The position numbers and the translations under genes are program-made. Shown here piece by piece: positions 23,136-29,386 of a DNA stretch of 32,716 nt; positions within the stretch are counted from its first letter, which is position 1; every line of letters begins with the position of its first letter. The stretch spans positions 1 through 32,716 of the IMG/VR virus record IMGVR_UViG_3300050821_002465; one strand, given 5' to 3'. The notes below the pieces were generated by a model. It saw only the letters and a list, made by a program, of their open reading frames with translations, had not been told where the DNA came from and did not search any database. Source of the DNA: a virus.

Positions 23136-23462
23136 TTACATATTTCTCGTTGTGAATCCTGCTCTAAAAGGCCCCGGTTTTTCTTCTTCCACTTCTTCTG
23201 GCTCGTCCATTTTCTGGACTACTGGTTTTACTGTTTCTTCAACTTGGCCGATAAGAGATTCTACTTCTGCGTGGGCTTCCGCTTCCTCGGTAATCTCTAA
23301 ACGGAGTTCCCGGAAATCGGGGTGATTGGAAAATGCGTGACCCCGTTCAATTAGCATTTTAACCGCTGCTTTTCTAACCGCCCAACCCGCAGCTTCGTTT
23401 CTGCCAAGGTCCCGTAGAACTTCCGCAGTTAAACTCGCCAGATGCTGTTCTGTAGATATCAT
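23136..23462 (-). CDS. Hypothetical acidic protein
   Basis: The 108-aa protein is helical in residues 1-45 and acidic later (LEITEEAEAHAEVESLIGQVEETVKPVVQKMDEPEEVEEEKPG). A consensus palindrome copy (site 12) is embedded in the acidic region. No family is recognised. GAGG precedes the ATG. Confidence 0.5.
   Translation of the reverse strand: MISTEQHLASLTAEVLRDLGRNEAAGWAVRKAAVKMLIERGHAFSNHPDFRELRLEITEEAEAHAEVESLIGQVEETVKPVVQKMDEPEEVEEEKPGPFRAGFTTRNM
23205..23219 (-). repeat. Dispersed 15-bp palindrome, site 12
   Basis: Consensus copy in gene sense (GTCCAGAAAATGGAC), read as VQKMD. Confidence 0.85.
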
Positions 23463-23473
23463 GTTTCCTCTAA

Positions 23474-25291
23474 TTAAATATATTCAACTGTTCCGCTATT
23501 AGCATCCGTTACAGAACCTTGTAATAACGTAGTGCAGGCATAAACGATACCTGCCGAAAAGTTGAGCAAAGCAGAAGCTCCGGGAGGAATGAAGATAGTT
23601 CCGCCCGATGTAATGGGGGCTGCCCAAACAGGAGCTGTAGTACCAAGAGTAACAGCACCAGTAGTGGCGGCATTGAAGAATTGAACCCATCCAGCCGCTG
23701 CACCCGTGTTCAGAAAATACATGCCGTATAAATTCCCCGCTAATCCCTTAATAAGAGTCAAAGCGCCAGTGGCACTAATTATCTTTGTTAACAACGCGGC
23801 TGCACTAGCAGTAGCCGGAGCCGCAGTATGCCACAGAGCATTTGTTGGAGCCGCGCCGTTAATAGCCGCGTCTAAAGTGGCGTTAGTGTTGCCAACAATC
23901 CCCACTTTTTGAACGCCTGCTGCGGCTGTTACAGTGGCGGTTCCCGCTACGGAGGACAAATCGGTTTTAAGTGCTGCTGTGGCAGAGATGACAGTTACTT
24001 TAGTGGTTCCGTCTGTAAGACTATTAAAAAATGGGTTTGCGTTGGTATTGGCAGCAGTTGTCGGAGAAACTTCAAAGATAGCAGACCCGCCGGGAACCAC
24101 TGTGGCGTTTAAACTTGCTGCGGTAGCTTGAGCTACAGTAACTGAATTTGTGACAAAAGCATTAACTCCGGGAACGGCTGCGGCGGCGGGAGTAGACCCA
24201 TAATTAACAACCGCAGTTGCGCCTAAAGTTGTTCCGGCCACTTGAGTTTGATTGACGACCCAAGGACTGGTTGACTGCGTAACCGCTACTGTTCCAGTGA
24301 TAGTTGTGGAAGTTAAAGAAACAACCCACGGGCTAGTGGATTGTGTTACAGCTACCGTTCCTGTTACGGTTGTAGAGGCTAACGAAACTACCCAAGGAGA
24401 TGTGCTTTGAGTTACCGCCACGGTTCCAGTAACTGTGGTTGAGGTCAAAGAAACAGGAACAACTGTTCCGCCTGAAATTCCCTGTATGGTTAAAACAGCC
24501 GTTCCAGACGATCCAGCGGTTCCACCGCCAGCTACAATCCACGGAGAGGTTCCTTGTGTAACTGAAACACTTCCAGTTATGGTTGTAGAAGCTAAAGTAA
24601 CAGCTTGAGCCGACGGAAAAACCACTGTAGCATTTAGGTTAGCTGCTGTAGCTTGAGTAACTGTATCTGTCCATGTTCCGGACTGGGTTACTGGGATGCT
24701 GGCGTTTCCAACAGTTACTGTTCCACTAACGGGTTGAGTTGCGGGGAAATTGGAAACCGCAACAGTGCCAGAAACTGGCTGAGTAGCTTGAAAAAACGTC
24801 CCTGTGACGGCCACCGTTCCGGTAATGGTAGTACTAGTAAGGGTTACGGGTTGAGCCGAAGGAAATATGACATTTAACTGCCCGGAGGCATTTGTGGACA
24901 AAATCCGGACGTTGGTTCCTTCCCAGCCTAGCGCTGCTGTGCCTGTAGGGGTCGCTACGGCGGTTCCAGTGGCGTATTGGGTTCCACCACCAAAACTCGT
25001 AATTTGATTGCCAGAACCGTCTACAATCGCAACAGTGACCGCTTTAGCGTTGGTCAGGGACACGCCAGTAACCCCGGTTAAGGTTCCAGCGATGGTTACG
25101 CCCAAATAGTCGGCAGAAGTCGGTACAGCCGCCCCGGTTAACCCCGCAGCGGCGTTTCCAGATATGGACCCGCTAAATGTGGCGTTTACGTTCACGAAGC
25201 CGTTAACGTCAACACTGACATCTACTGCATGGGGTACGCCGGATAAGTCAATATACTGTCCAGCGACTACAACCGGGTTTTGAAGACTCAT
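23474..25291 (-). CDS. Repeat-rich beta structural protein (fibre/appendage candidate)
   Basis: The 605-aa protein is almost free of Cys, His and Met and very rich in Thr, Val, Ser, Ala and Gly. Residues about 160-360 contain repeated strands such as TGTVAVTQSTSPWVVSL and QPVSGTVAVSNFPA. Three 22-residue units are nearly identical in protein but differ at synonymous sites. Such repeats are common in phage fibres and other surface proteins and probably form a beta solenoid. The last about 80 residues (AAGWVQFFNAATTGAVTLGTTAPVWAAP...) look like a small globular end domain. Role inferred from composition. Confidence 0.6.
   Translation of the reverse strand: MSLQNPVVVAGQYIDLSGVPHAVDVSVDVNGFVNVNATFSGSISGNAAAGLTGAAVPTSADYLGVTIAGTLTGVTGVSLTNAKAVTVAIVDGSGNQITSFGGGTQYATGTAVATPTGTAALGWEGTNVRILSTNASGQLNVIFPSAQPVTLTSTTITGTVAVTGTFFQATQPVSGTVAVSNFPATQPVSGTVTVGNASIPVTQSGTWTDTVTQATAANLNATVVFPSAQAVTLASTTITGSVSVTQGTSPWIVAGGGTAGSSGTAVLTIQGISGGTVVPVSLTSTTVTGTVAVTQSTSPWVVSLASTTVTGTVAVTQSTSPWVVSLTSTTITGTVAVTQSTSPWVVNQTQVAGTTLGATAVVNYGSTPAAAAVPGVNAFVTNSVTVAQATAASLNATVVPGGSAIFEVSPTTAANTNANPFFNSLTDGTTKVTVISATAALKTDLSSVAGTATVTAAAGVQKVGIVGNTNATLDAAINGAAPTNALWHTAAPATASAAALLTKIISATGALTLIKGLAGNLYGMYFLNTGAAAGWVQFFNAATTGAVTLGTTAPVWAAPITSGGTIFIPPGASALLNFSAGIVYACTTLLQGSVTDANSGTVEYI
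24254..24451 (-). repeat. Three 66-bp repeats encoding 22-residue units
   Basis: Three consecutive units encode SL(A/T)STT(V/I)TGTVAVTQSTSPWVV, the last reading into NQT. The DNA units differ mainly at synonymous positions, so they are old repeats kept by protein-level selection, not a recent duplication. Boundaries are approximate. Confidence 0.75.
24669..24683 (-). repeat. Dispersed 15-bp palindrome, site 13
   Basis: In gene sense GTCCGGAACATGGAC, read as QSGTWT, in the frame also used by site 6. It interrupts the repeat pattern of the fibre-like protein. Confidence 0.7.
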
Positions 25292-25292
25292 T

Positions 25293-25428
25293 AAGGCTTA
25301 GGGGGTTCTGGTTTGTTCTGGTCGTCCATTTTCTGGACTTTTGCTCGAAGCTCAGTAATGAGTTTATTCAACTCGCTAACTTCAAGATGCAATCTTCCAA
25401 CTTCAGCGAAGATATCGGATATTTCCAT
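25293..25428 (-). CDS. 45-aa coiled-coil protein
   Basis: The ATG overlaps the stop of the upstream gene (TAATG) and the frame runs 45 codons to a TAA just before the fibre-like gene. The protein, MEISDIFAEVGRLHLEVSEL then NKLITELRAKVQKMDDQN, has a heptad-like pattern of a short coiled coil and a Pro-rich tail. It fills exactly the gap between neighbours, which argues that it is real. It contains a consensus palindrome. Function unknown; trimerisation or assembly help for the fibre is possible. Confidence 0.6.
25324..25338 (-). repeat. Dispersed 15-bp palindrome, site 14
   Basis: Consensus copy in gene sense, read as VQKMD within the 45-aa protein. Confidence 0.85.
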
Positions 25429-25778
25429 TAGGCAGGTTCCTTTAAATGCTCGGGTTCGGGTAAAATGCCCATACGCCCGAAAATAATTTCTACTGTGTAA
25501 GCTTCTTTTAACGCCAGTAGTGGGTGTGAAAAATTCAACGTCAACTCGTAACCATCTAATTCTGCCGTGGTGTCCACCTGCTGCTGGCTTTCAGGGGTGA
25601 TGCTTGGGCCGCCCACAACCACGGATATGACCACATGAGGCATTGCTTCTATCGGGATTAGGCAGTAGTTGTTTCCTTCACCCATTAAAACGAGAGTCTC
25701 GCTCAGGTCGATCTTTAGTCGATCAGATTCGCCATCTCCGAATATCGGCAAGCGGACCCCGTAGGAGGTAAGAATCAT
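25428..25778 (-). CDS. Hypothetical virion-cluster protein
   Basis: The 116-aa protein is beta-rich (MILTSYGVRLPIFGDGESDRLKIDLSETLVLMGEGNNYCLIPIEAMPHVVISVVVGGP). No family is recognised. Tight junctions on both sides suggest translation in the same operon. Confidence 0.5.
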   Translation of the reverse strand: MILTSYGVRLPIFGDGESDRLKIDLSETLVLMGEGNNYCLIPIEAMPHVVISVVVGGPSITPESQQQVDTTAELDGYELTLNFSHPLLALKEAYTVEIIFGRMGILPEPEHLKEPA

Positions 25779-25779
25779 T

Positions 25780-26502
25780 TTACCAAGGCAAGTCTTTCAC
25801 CGATGAGTATTCGAACTTAGGTTTAAAATGTTCTTTGGCTTTTTCAGACTTAGCCGGTATCGATGTAGACTGCTTATATTTTTTACCGTTAATCTCGATA
25901 TGGCCGATATCTTTCATATCTTGATCCACGTTCAGTGAAACCGGTATAACAAAACTGTTCAATAACTCGTATAAATCAAACGGGTGGATGTAGATGAATT
26001 CGCCTGGTTCGCCTGATAGCTGTTTGATAATTTCTTTGGCTTCTGCTAATTGCTGTTCGAGCCTAGTGATTTCTTTCATCCAAGCATCTAGTTGGGGATC
26101 GCTTAAACTAACCCCGTAACCGTAAAAAGCGTCTTTGCCTATTATATAAGTTGAATATGGGGTCGAAGTCATAGTAGCGGTTGTTGGAGCCGTGGAATAC
26201 CCGTAATAGTAACCCTCTTTAGTCTTAATAGAAGTCCCCGTTAACTGCTCTTTTGCTTTCTTAACATCTGCTAAAGTTAAAGCCCCCGCGTTTGCCTGTG
26301 CTTGTTGGGCCTGTTGAGTGGCTTGTAAAGTTTCTGCTGAAGGGGTCCACTCGACGGTGGATGTATAATCGTAGTAGTTAGGAGCAGGATCGCAAATTAT
26401 TTTCTTAACCTCTTCTACAAGTTCGAGTGTAGGCTCAGGCTCGTAGGCCGCAGCCGCCAGTTCTTCTGGCGAAAACCCGGTAAATTTTGCGTTGTTATTC
26501 AT
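25780..26502 (-). CDS. Hypothetical protein with an MCP-like C-terminal segment
   Basis: The 240-aa protein has a Gln/Ala-rich helix around residue 60-90, a Tyr/Ser/Thr-rich section, a coiled-coil stretch (WMKEITRLEQQLAEAKEIIKQL), then FIYIHPFDLYELLN...IGHIEINGKKYKQSTSIPA. That end resembles IIHPFVVHDVLN...DTIEFAGVKFKQTTTAP in exon 2 of the MCP, with the same order of motifs. It may carry a capsid-derived domain or simply share a fold. A function in head assembly is possible but unproven. Confidence 0.45.
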   Translation of the reverse strand: MNNNAKFTGFSPEELAAAAYEPEPTLELVEEVKKIICDPAPNYYDYTSTVEWTPSAETLQATQQAQQAQANAGALTLADVKKAKEQLTGTSIKTKEGYYYGYSTAPTTATMTSTPYSTYIIGKDAFYGYGVSLSDPQLDAWMKEITRLEQQLAEAKEIIKQLSGEPGEFIYIHPFDLYELLNSFVIPVSLNVDQDMKDIGHIEINGKKYKQSTSIPAKSEKAKEHFKPKFEYSSVKDLPW

Positions 26503-26526
26503 TAGCGGTTCCTTACCCGGTAATAT

Positions 26527-27114
26527 TTAACCCCAAGCTACAGACTTAATAAACTTATTTAACATTCTAGTTTCTACAATGCGCTGCATGACTTCTTTAG
26601 GTCTAGGACGACCTTTTAGTTTAGCACTTCTTTTTTGTCTGGTTTCTTCTGATACAGGCTTACCAAACATCGGGTTTTTATCACCCAGCCTCTGAACCCG
26701 TAGCTTCTCTTTGGCCGCTTCTGATCGAGGCATCCCCGTCATGGCCTGTCTTATCTTTTCAAGACCCTCTGGAGTTACTGGAACTCCCTCACCGCCGTAG
26801 GTGCTATTATATCCCTTTTCGGGGTTGCTAGACTCGTATACGGTTATGTAGTGTTTTTCTAACTCATTGGCTTTGGCTAGGTCAACGGCAGTGTCTATCT
26901 GTTCGACCTTAAAAGCCTCGCAACCGTATTTTAAAATCGCGTTAGAGAAGTAATATCCCTTGCCACAATTGGCATCGCTTATGTGTTTGCTCCAACGTCT
27001 GTGTAACTTCTGTTTTGTTTGGCCAACGTAGAATTTCCCATTAACCGTATTTGTAATCAAATAAATTATATACACTATCTCTCCATGAAAGAGAGGTTTC
27101 GGGGGTGTGTTCAT
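26527..27114 (-). CDS. GIY-YIG homing endonuclease with NUMOD3-like C-terminus
   Basis: The protein of about 195 aa has the GIY-YIG core VYIIYLITNTVNGKFYVGQTK, the Arg-bearing helix KLHRRWSKH, the Glu in NELEKHYI, and GYNSTYGGEG, followed by NUMOD3-like DNA-contact segments (SEAAKEKLR, GKPVSEETRQKRSAKLKGRP). It lies directly downstream of MCP exon 4 rather than inside an intron. A GTG 30 bases further upstream is in frame, but the ATG at 27114 is preferred. It has its own sigma-70-like promoter and a hairpin over its start. It may drive homing of the neighbouring ORF-less introns. Confidence 0.85.
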   Translation of the reverse strand: MNTPPKPLFHGEIVYIIYLITNTVNGKFYVGQTKQKLHRRWSKHISDANCGKGYYFSNAILKYGCEAFKVEQIDTAVDLAKANELEKHYITVYESSNPEKGYNSTYGGEGVPVTPEGLEKIRQAMTGMPRSEAAKEKLRVQRLGDKNPMFGKPVSEETRQKRSAKLKGRPRPKEVMQRIVETRMLNKFIKSVAWG

Positions 27115-27125
27115 GGCACACCCCC
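27101..27125 (-). promoter_or_regulatory. Start-codon hairpin of the GIY-YIG gene
   Basis: GGGGGTGTG and CACACCCCC form a perfect 9-bp, GC-rich stem whose 7-base loop (CCATGAA) contains the ATG. The G-rich 5' arm is also the only Shine-Dalgarno candidate. The structure should repress translation. T4 homing endonuclease genes such as I-TevI are controlled by comparable ribosome-site hairpins. Confidence 0.7.
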
Positions 27126-27150
27126 TACTCCCAGAATTTACCACCTATTA

Positions 27151-27179
27151 ACTATATCACACGTCTGCAATAAAGTCAA
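27151..27179 (-). promoter_or_regulatory. Sigma-70-like promoter of the GIY-YIG gene
   Basis: TTGACT, a 17-base spacer and TATAGT lie between the MCP stop and the endonuclease start, on the coding strand, with ordinary spacing to the gene. This is one of few near-consensus promoters visible in the window. Confidence 0.65.
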
Positions 27180-27208
27180 TAGTTATTTTGTTCTTCGTAA
27201 GTTGTTGA

Positions 27209-27277
27209 TTATGAAGAACTTGTTTCCGACTGGAGCCGACGTATAACCATCGTGCTGCCGGGCCGCAATGTGTTGGT
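27209..27277 (-). CDS. MCP exon 4
   Basis: Encodes TNTLRPGSTMVIRRLQSETS SS and the stop. The 5' boundary follows a G and continues the VSYNVKY frame of exon 3. It is the least certain exon edge because only the reading frame and family pattern fix it. Confidence 0.6.
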   Translation of the reverse strand, partial: TNTLRPGSTMVIRRLQSETSSS

Positions 27278-29360
27278 CACAATTGTTACTCGCTTTACGC
27301 GGGGCTAATCGTTTCCGCTAGCCTCTTACGGTCGCCCGTAAGGTCGGACTATCTCATCACCCACTTGGGGTGCAAGGTCTATAGTCTCTACACGTCCCCG
27401 TTTCCGAGTTTCGCTCGGGATTGTCTCAGTGAGATGTTCCCCGAATTAGCCTTGTTTTCGATGCTAGTCGCCTAGCAAAGGTACCTAGATTGATACTTCA
27501 CATTGTAGCTGACCCATCCGCCGATCTGTCTTGCTGGGTCTGAAACGCTGCCTTGGGCAGGCGCTTCCTGAATCCGATTTGTTACTAGATTGCTCTAGGC
27601 TAAATCATTTCTGTTTAGCTCTTTACCTTTTATTCGGTAAATGTTCGGACTATTGCATCATCCCGAAGGACGTTTCTCCGCTTAGTCTCTCACGGTCTCT
27701 TTCGAGTTCCGCCTCGTTGCCATTTCAGGGTTCGAGTCAATCAGGAGAAATTCTCAATTATATATTACTATATAACGTTACAATTCAGTTTATAAGGCGG
27801 TAATTTTTCTCGCCAGACTCCGGATTCTTCCCCAAAAATACTGAGAAGATAGAGTCATCTGAGAAGATGTAGGTGTTGTAATAAGTGTTAGACGAGATTG
27901 TTACCGAAGGGGCGGTTGTAGTTTGCTTAAATTTCACACCGGCGAATTCGATAGTGTCTTCGTTTGCCACGGGTGCCAACAGCTTGTCAACAGTCGAAGC
28001 ATTACGCTTTAGAATGTCGGTCAAACCGTTAACCGAGGTGTCATTCAAAACGTCGTGAACTACGAACGGATGAATGATGCCTCCCCAGTAACCATCTTTG
28101 GTTAGTGGGCGGGCGTTTACACCAGCAAGCTGCTGGGCAGCAGTACGGATGTTGTTGGCAGTTAGGTAGGTCCCGTTTGCCAACTGGATGTTTACCGAGC
28201 TATCTACTCCGTTTGCGCTGTCAGCGGTTAGCTGGACAAGCGAGTTGAGAGTTAGAGCTAGGCGGTAGTTCAATTCGGTTGCTAGGTTTTGTAGCAATGA
28301 TGGGTCGTCAATAGCCACGTCCATAGCAAGGTCAGACGAGTTAATAAAATCAGCATCAAATGTGTTTAGGCTAAAGCGAAAGTCCAGATAATGGATTTTT
28401 TACACCCTGCTTCACAACAGGTGCGCTCTCGGTATCGCTATCGAGTTCAGACTCTATCTTCTTCTCGAATGGATTTAAAGGCTCAACTAAACTCTTATTT
28501 CCTTGTAATAATCCATACGAAAAGTCTAGCGTATTAGTCGTTGGGGATTCCCCTTTGTTCAGAGCCATGCACTCTTTACTTATCTCTAGTCTTCGTTTAG
28601 GATTTTTCACATTCTTCATCCTAACGAACTCCAGAGCTAAAAGCGCCTGTTTTCTCTTGATAACTAGATATGGTAAAATTCCCAATAAGAACTTTTCTTG
28701 TAGATGATATTGATCGAGATTCCAGCGGTAACAAGGTCTGTTCGATCCCTGTTTTCCGTCTTTATAATCCCCACCAAAGTTCTCTTTTATCCAGTCCATT
28801 AAAGGAACGGAGACATTAGATATGCCAATTTTACAATCGACAAGCCAATACTTCTTTCCTTTTTTTCCATAAGACTGTAAGTGTCGGGTTATTGAAACGT
28901 GGCCTTCACCATCAAGCATTGCTGCGACGTAAGCCCATTTCGTTTTACTTATCTTAGCCATCGGGTCTTTCCTCCGTCTCTTCTATTATAGCATAGACTT
29001 TGACGGATATAGCTAGATTTAAGGCCAGCAACAAATTTACTGGCCAATGGTCGCTACGATTTTGGTAGAGCTTTCGGAAATCGGAGACCCAACCGTTCCT
29101 TCTGCCGCTTGGTTGGTGTTACCAGCCAAAAGAGCATAAGTAAAGAATTGGATTTGATTACCTTGACGTAGCGGAAGTGGTTTCTGCTTCAATTTTTAAC
29201 CGGCATCAATAACCACTTCTTACAATGACCAAGCAGTTTCAGTCATTGACATGAAAGGCGTTTGCGCTTTCAAGTTTGGGATGGCAGCCCGTTCGTAGTA
29301 AATAGCTACTAGGTTAGGCAACGCACCCGACGTAAGAATTGATGCGGGTGAATAAGACAT
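27209..29360 (-). CDS. Major capsid protein (N4-gp56-like family), split by three group I introns
   Basis: I read the gene as join(29360-29039, 28356-27794, 27573-27493, 27277-27209), complement strand. The spliced frame runs SGALPNLVAIYYERAAIPNL to ATIGQ|YADFINSSDLAMDVAID, NPESGEKNYRL|IQEAPAQGSVSDPARQ and IGGWVSYNVKY|TNTLRPG, ending RRLQSETSSS and TAA. This matches the order of conserved motifs in N4-gp56-type capsid proteins, from memory of the family. Total is 344 codons before the stop. Exon 1 holds two in-frame TAA codons in an insert (see 29184-29237). Without bypass or readthrough no full protein would be made. It sits where a capsid gene is expected, after the scaffold candidate. Splice sites are placed by reading frame, a U before and a G at the end of each intron, and could shift a few bases. 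Confidence 0.8.
27278..27492 (-). ncRNA. Group I intron 3 (td-like IA2), no ORF
   Basis: The 215-nt element shows the group I core in order. P1 is GUAU/GUAC, P2 is GCTAG/CTAGC, and P3 is CAAGG/CCTTG. The P/Q region resembles that of T4 td: CGGGGAAC...GACAATCCCG. P7 is GACTAT (27381-27386) with ATAGTC (27347-27352), P8 is CACCC/GGGTG, and P9 is a CTTACGG/CCGTAAG hairpin. It lacks an ORF, so it would rely on a protein in trans for mobility, perhaps the adjacent GIY-YIG enzyme. Confidence 0.85.
27493..27573 (-). CDS. MCP exon 3
   Basis: The 81-nt exon encodes 27 residues, IQEAPAQGSVSDPARQIGGW then VSYNVKY, typical of the C-terminal part of the family. It is flanked by two intron cores and is in frame with exons 2 and 4. 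Confidence 0.75.
27574..27793 (-). ncRNA. Group I intron 2, no ORF
   Basis: The 220-nt element has P3 TTTCTCC/GGAGAAA (27744-27750 with 27673-27679), a P6 hairpin GCGG...CCGT with a GAAA tetraloop, the R-type GAGAGACTAAG, P7 GACTA/TAGTC (27683-27687 with 27648-27652), and P8 CGTCC-UUCG-GGATG. P1 is not clear; the 5' edge is set by the capsid frame (NYRL|IQE). An AT-rich hairpin near the 5' end may be P2. Confidence 0.8.
27794..28356 (-). CDS. MCP exon 2
   Basis: The 563-nt exon encodes most of the capsid protein, from ADFINSSDLAMDVAID through IHPFVVHDVLND and FSVFLGKNPESGEKNYRL. Read alone, it would end two codons into intron 2 (IN*), which gives a misleading short protein. Confidence 0.85.
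28371..28961 (-). CDS. LAGLIDADG homing endonuclease (intron 1)
   Basis: The 196-aa protein has one LAGLIDADG-type helix, YVAAMLDGEGHV (residues 11-22), so it probably acts as a homodimer. The following strands (VSITRHLQSYGKKGKKYWLVDCKIGISN) fit the family's DNA-binding sheet. The C-terminal 50 residues are encoded by the intron core and are poorly structured (KKIESELDSDTESAPVVKQG). It starts after GGAGG and an extended -10 promoter-like sequence, and its stop lies 14 bases before the 3' splice site. It should cut intron-lacking capsid genes to spread the intron. Confidence 0.85.
   Translation of the reverse strand: MAKISKTKWAYVAAMLDGEGHVSITRHLQSYGKKGKKYWLVDCKIGISNVSVPLMDWIKENFGGDYKDGKQGSNRPCYRWNLDQYHLQEKFLLGILPYLVIKRKQALLALEFVRMKNVKNPKRRLEISKECMALNKGESPTTNTLDFSYGLLQGNKSLVEPLNPFEKKIESELDSDTESAPVVKQGVKNPLSGLSL
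28382..28396 (-). repeat. Dispersed palindrome, site 15 (inside intron 1)
   Basis: GTCCAGATAATGGAT on the + strand lies at the 3' end of the intron, within the endonuclease gene. Gene-sense orientation is opposite to the majority, and it is read as NPLSGL. Confidence 0.65.
28985..28993 (-). promoter_or_regulatory. Extended -10 promoter candidate for the LAGLIDADG gene
   Basis: TGCTATAAT (TGn plus TATAAT) lies about 25 bases before the endonuclease ATG and before its GGAGG. There is no good -35 element. A separate promoter would allow expression apart from the capsid transcript. Confidence 0.4.
29039..29360 (-). CDS. MCP exon 1, with stop-containing insert
   Basis: Starts MSYSPASILTSGALPNLVAI and ends STKIVATIGQ. 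Two in-frame TAA codons (29220-29222 and 29196-29198) interrupt the frame between TPFMSMT and KPLPLRQGNQIQFF. Both flanks are well preserved, so the exon is not decaying generally. No strong Shine-Dalgarno sequence precedes the ATG. Confidence 0.75.
29184..29237 (-). other. 54-nt in-frame insert in MCP, candidate translational bypass element
   Basis: Family comparison from memory suggests that MTE should run almost directly into KPLPLRQ. The 54 extra bases carry terminal inverted repeats CTGCTT/AAGCAG and short AAA flanks. One hairpin (29223-29248, CAATGAC/GTCATTG) ends exactly at a UUG codon that is followed by UAA. A second (29174-29219, GAAGTGGTT/AACCACTTC) begins directly after that UAA. 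A matching in-frame UUG lies at 29190-29192, 30 bases on. Slippage from one UUG to the other would skip both stops. Confidence 0.55.
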
Positions 29361-29386
29361 TGTTATCTTTTCTTAGTTGAGGTCTT

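Larger units (their letters stand above)
28357..29038 (-). ncRNA. Group I intron 1 with LAGLIDADG ORF
   Basis: The 682-nt element has a clear P1: exon end GGCCAGT (29039-29045) pairs with the internal guide GCTGGCC (29023-29029), with the splice-site U opposite G. The core overlaps the 3' end of the ORF: a CAACGACTAATACG R-like element and P7 AGACT (28523-28527) with AGTCT (28449-28453), then a CTCG...CGAG hairpin like P9. It ends in G at 28357, giving GGC CAG T|AT GCT GAT (GQYAD). The pattern recalls IB-type introns with LAGLIDADG ORFs. Confidence 0.8.

Noticed and set aside
24885-24905. GGACAAAATCCGG-like sequence as another palindrome copy
   Set aside because: The arms and spacing differ from the GTCCA-N5-TGGAC pattern.
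27531-27803. 90-aa + strand frame over introns 2 and exon 3
   Set aside because: It is antisense to exon 3 and the intron 2 core and has no ribosome site or domain.
27785-28324. Stand-alone 179-aa capsid gene starting at an internal ATG
   Set aside because: The protein lacks the N-terminal half and the conserved end, both found as neighbouring exons across intron cores; the apparent stop lies within intron 2.
28383-28384. 3' splice site of intron 1 at 28384 (within the palindrome), giving GQYFRFSLNTF
   Set aside because: It is in frame and follows a G, but splicing at 28357 gives GQYADFINSSDLAMD, which matches the capsid family far better and leaves the endonuclease ORF wholly inside the intron.
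29196-29222. Reassigned UAA codon (alternative genetic code) as explanation for stops in the MCP
   Set aside because: Several other genes end in TAA with the next start overlapping it (for example TAATG at 4236, 25428 and 30866), so UAA is a normal stop here.
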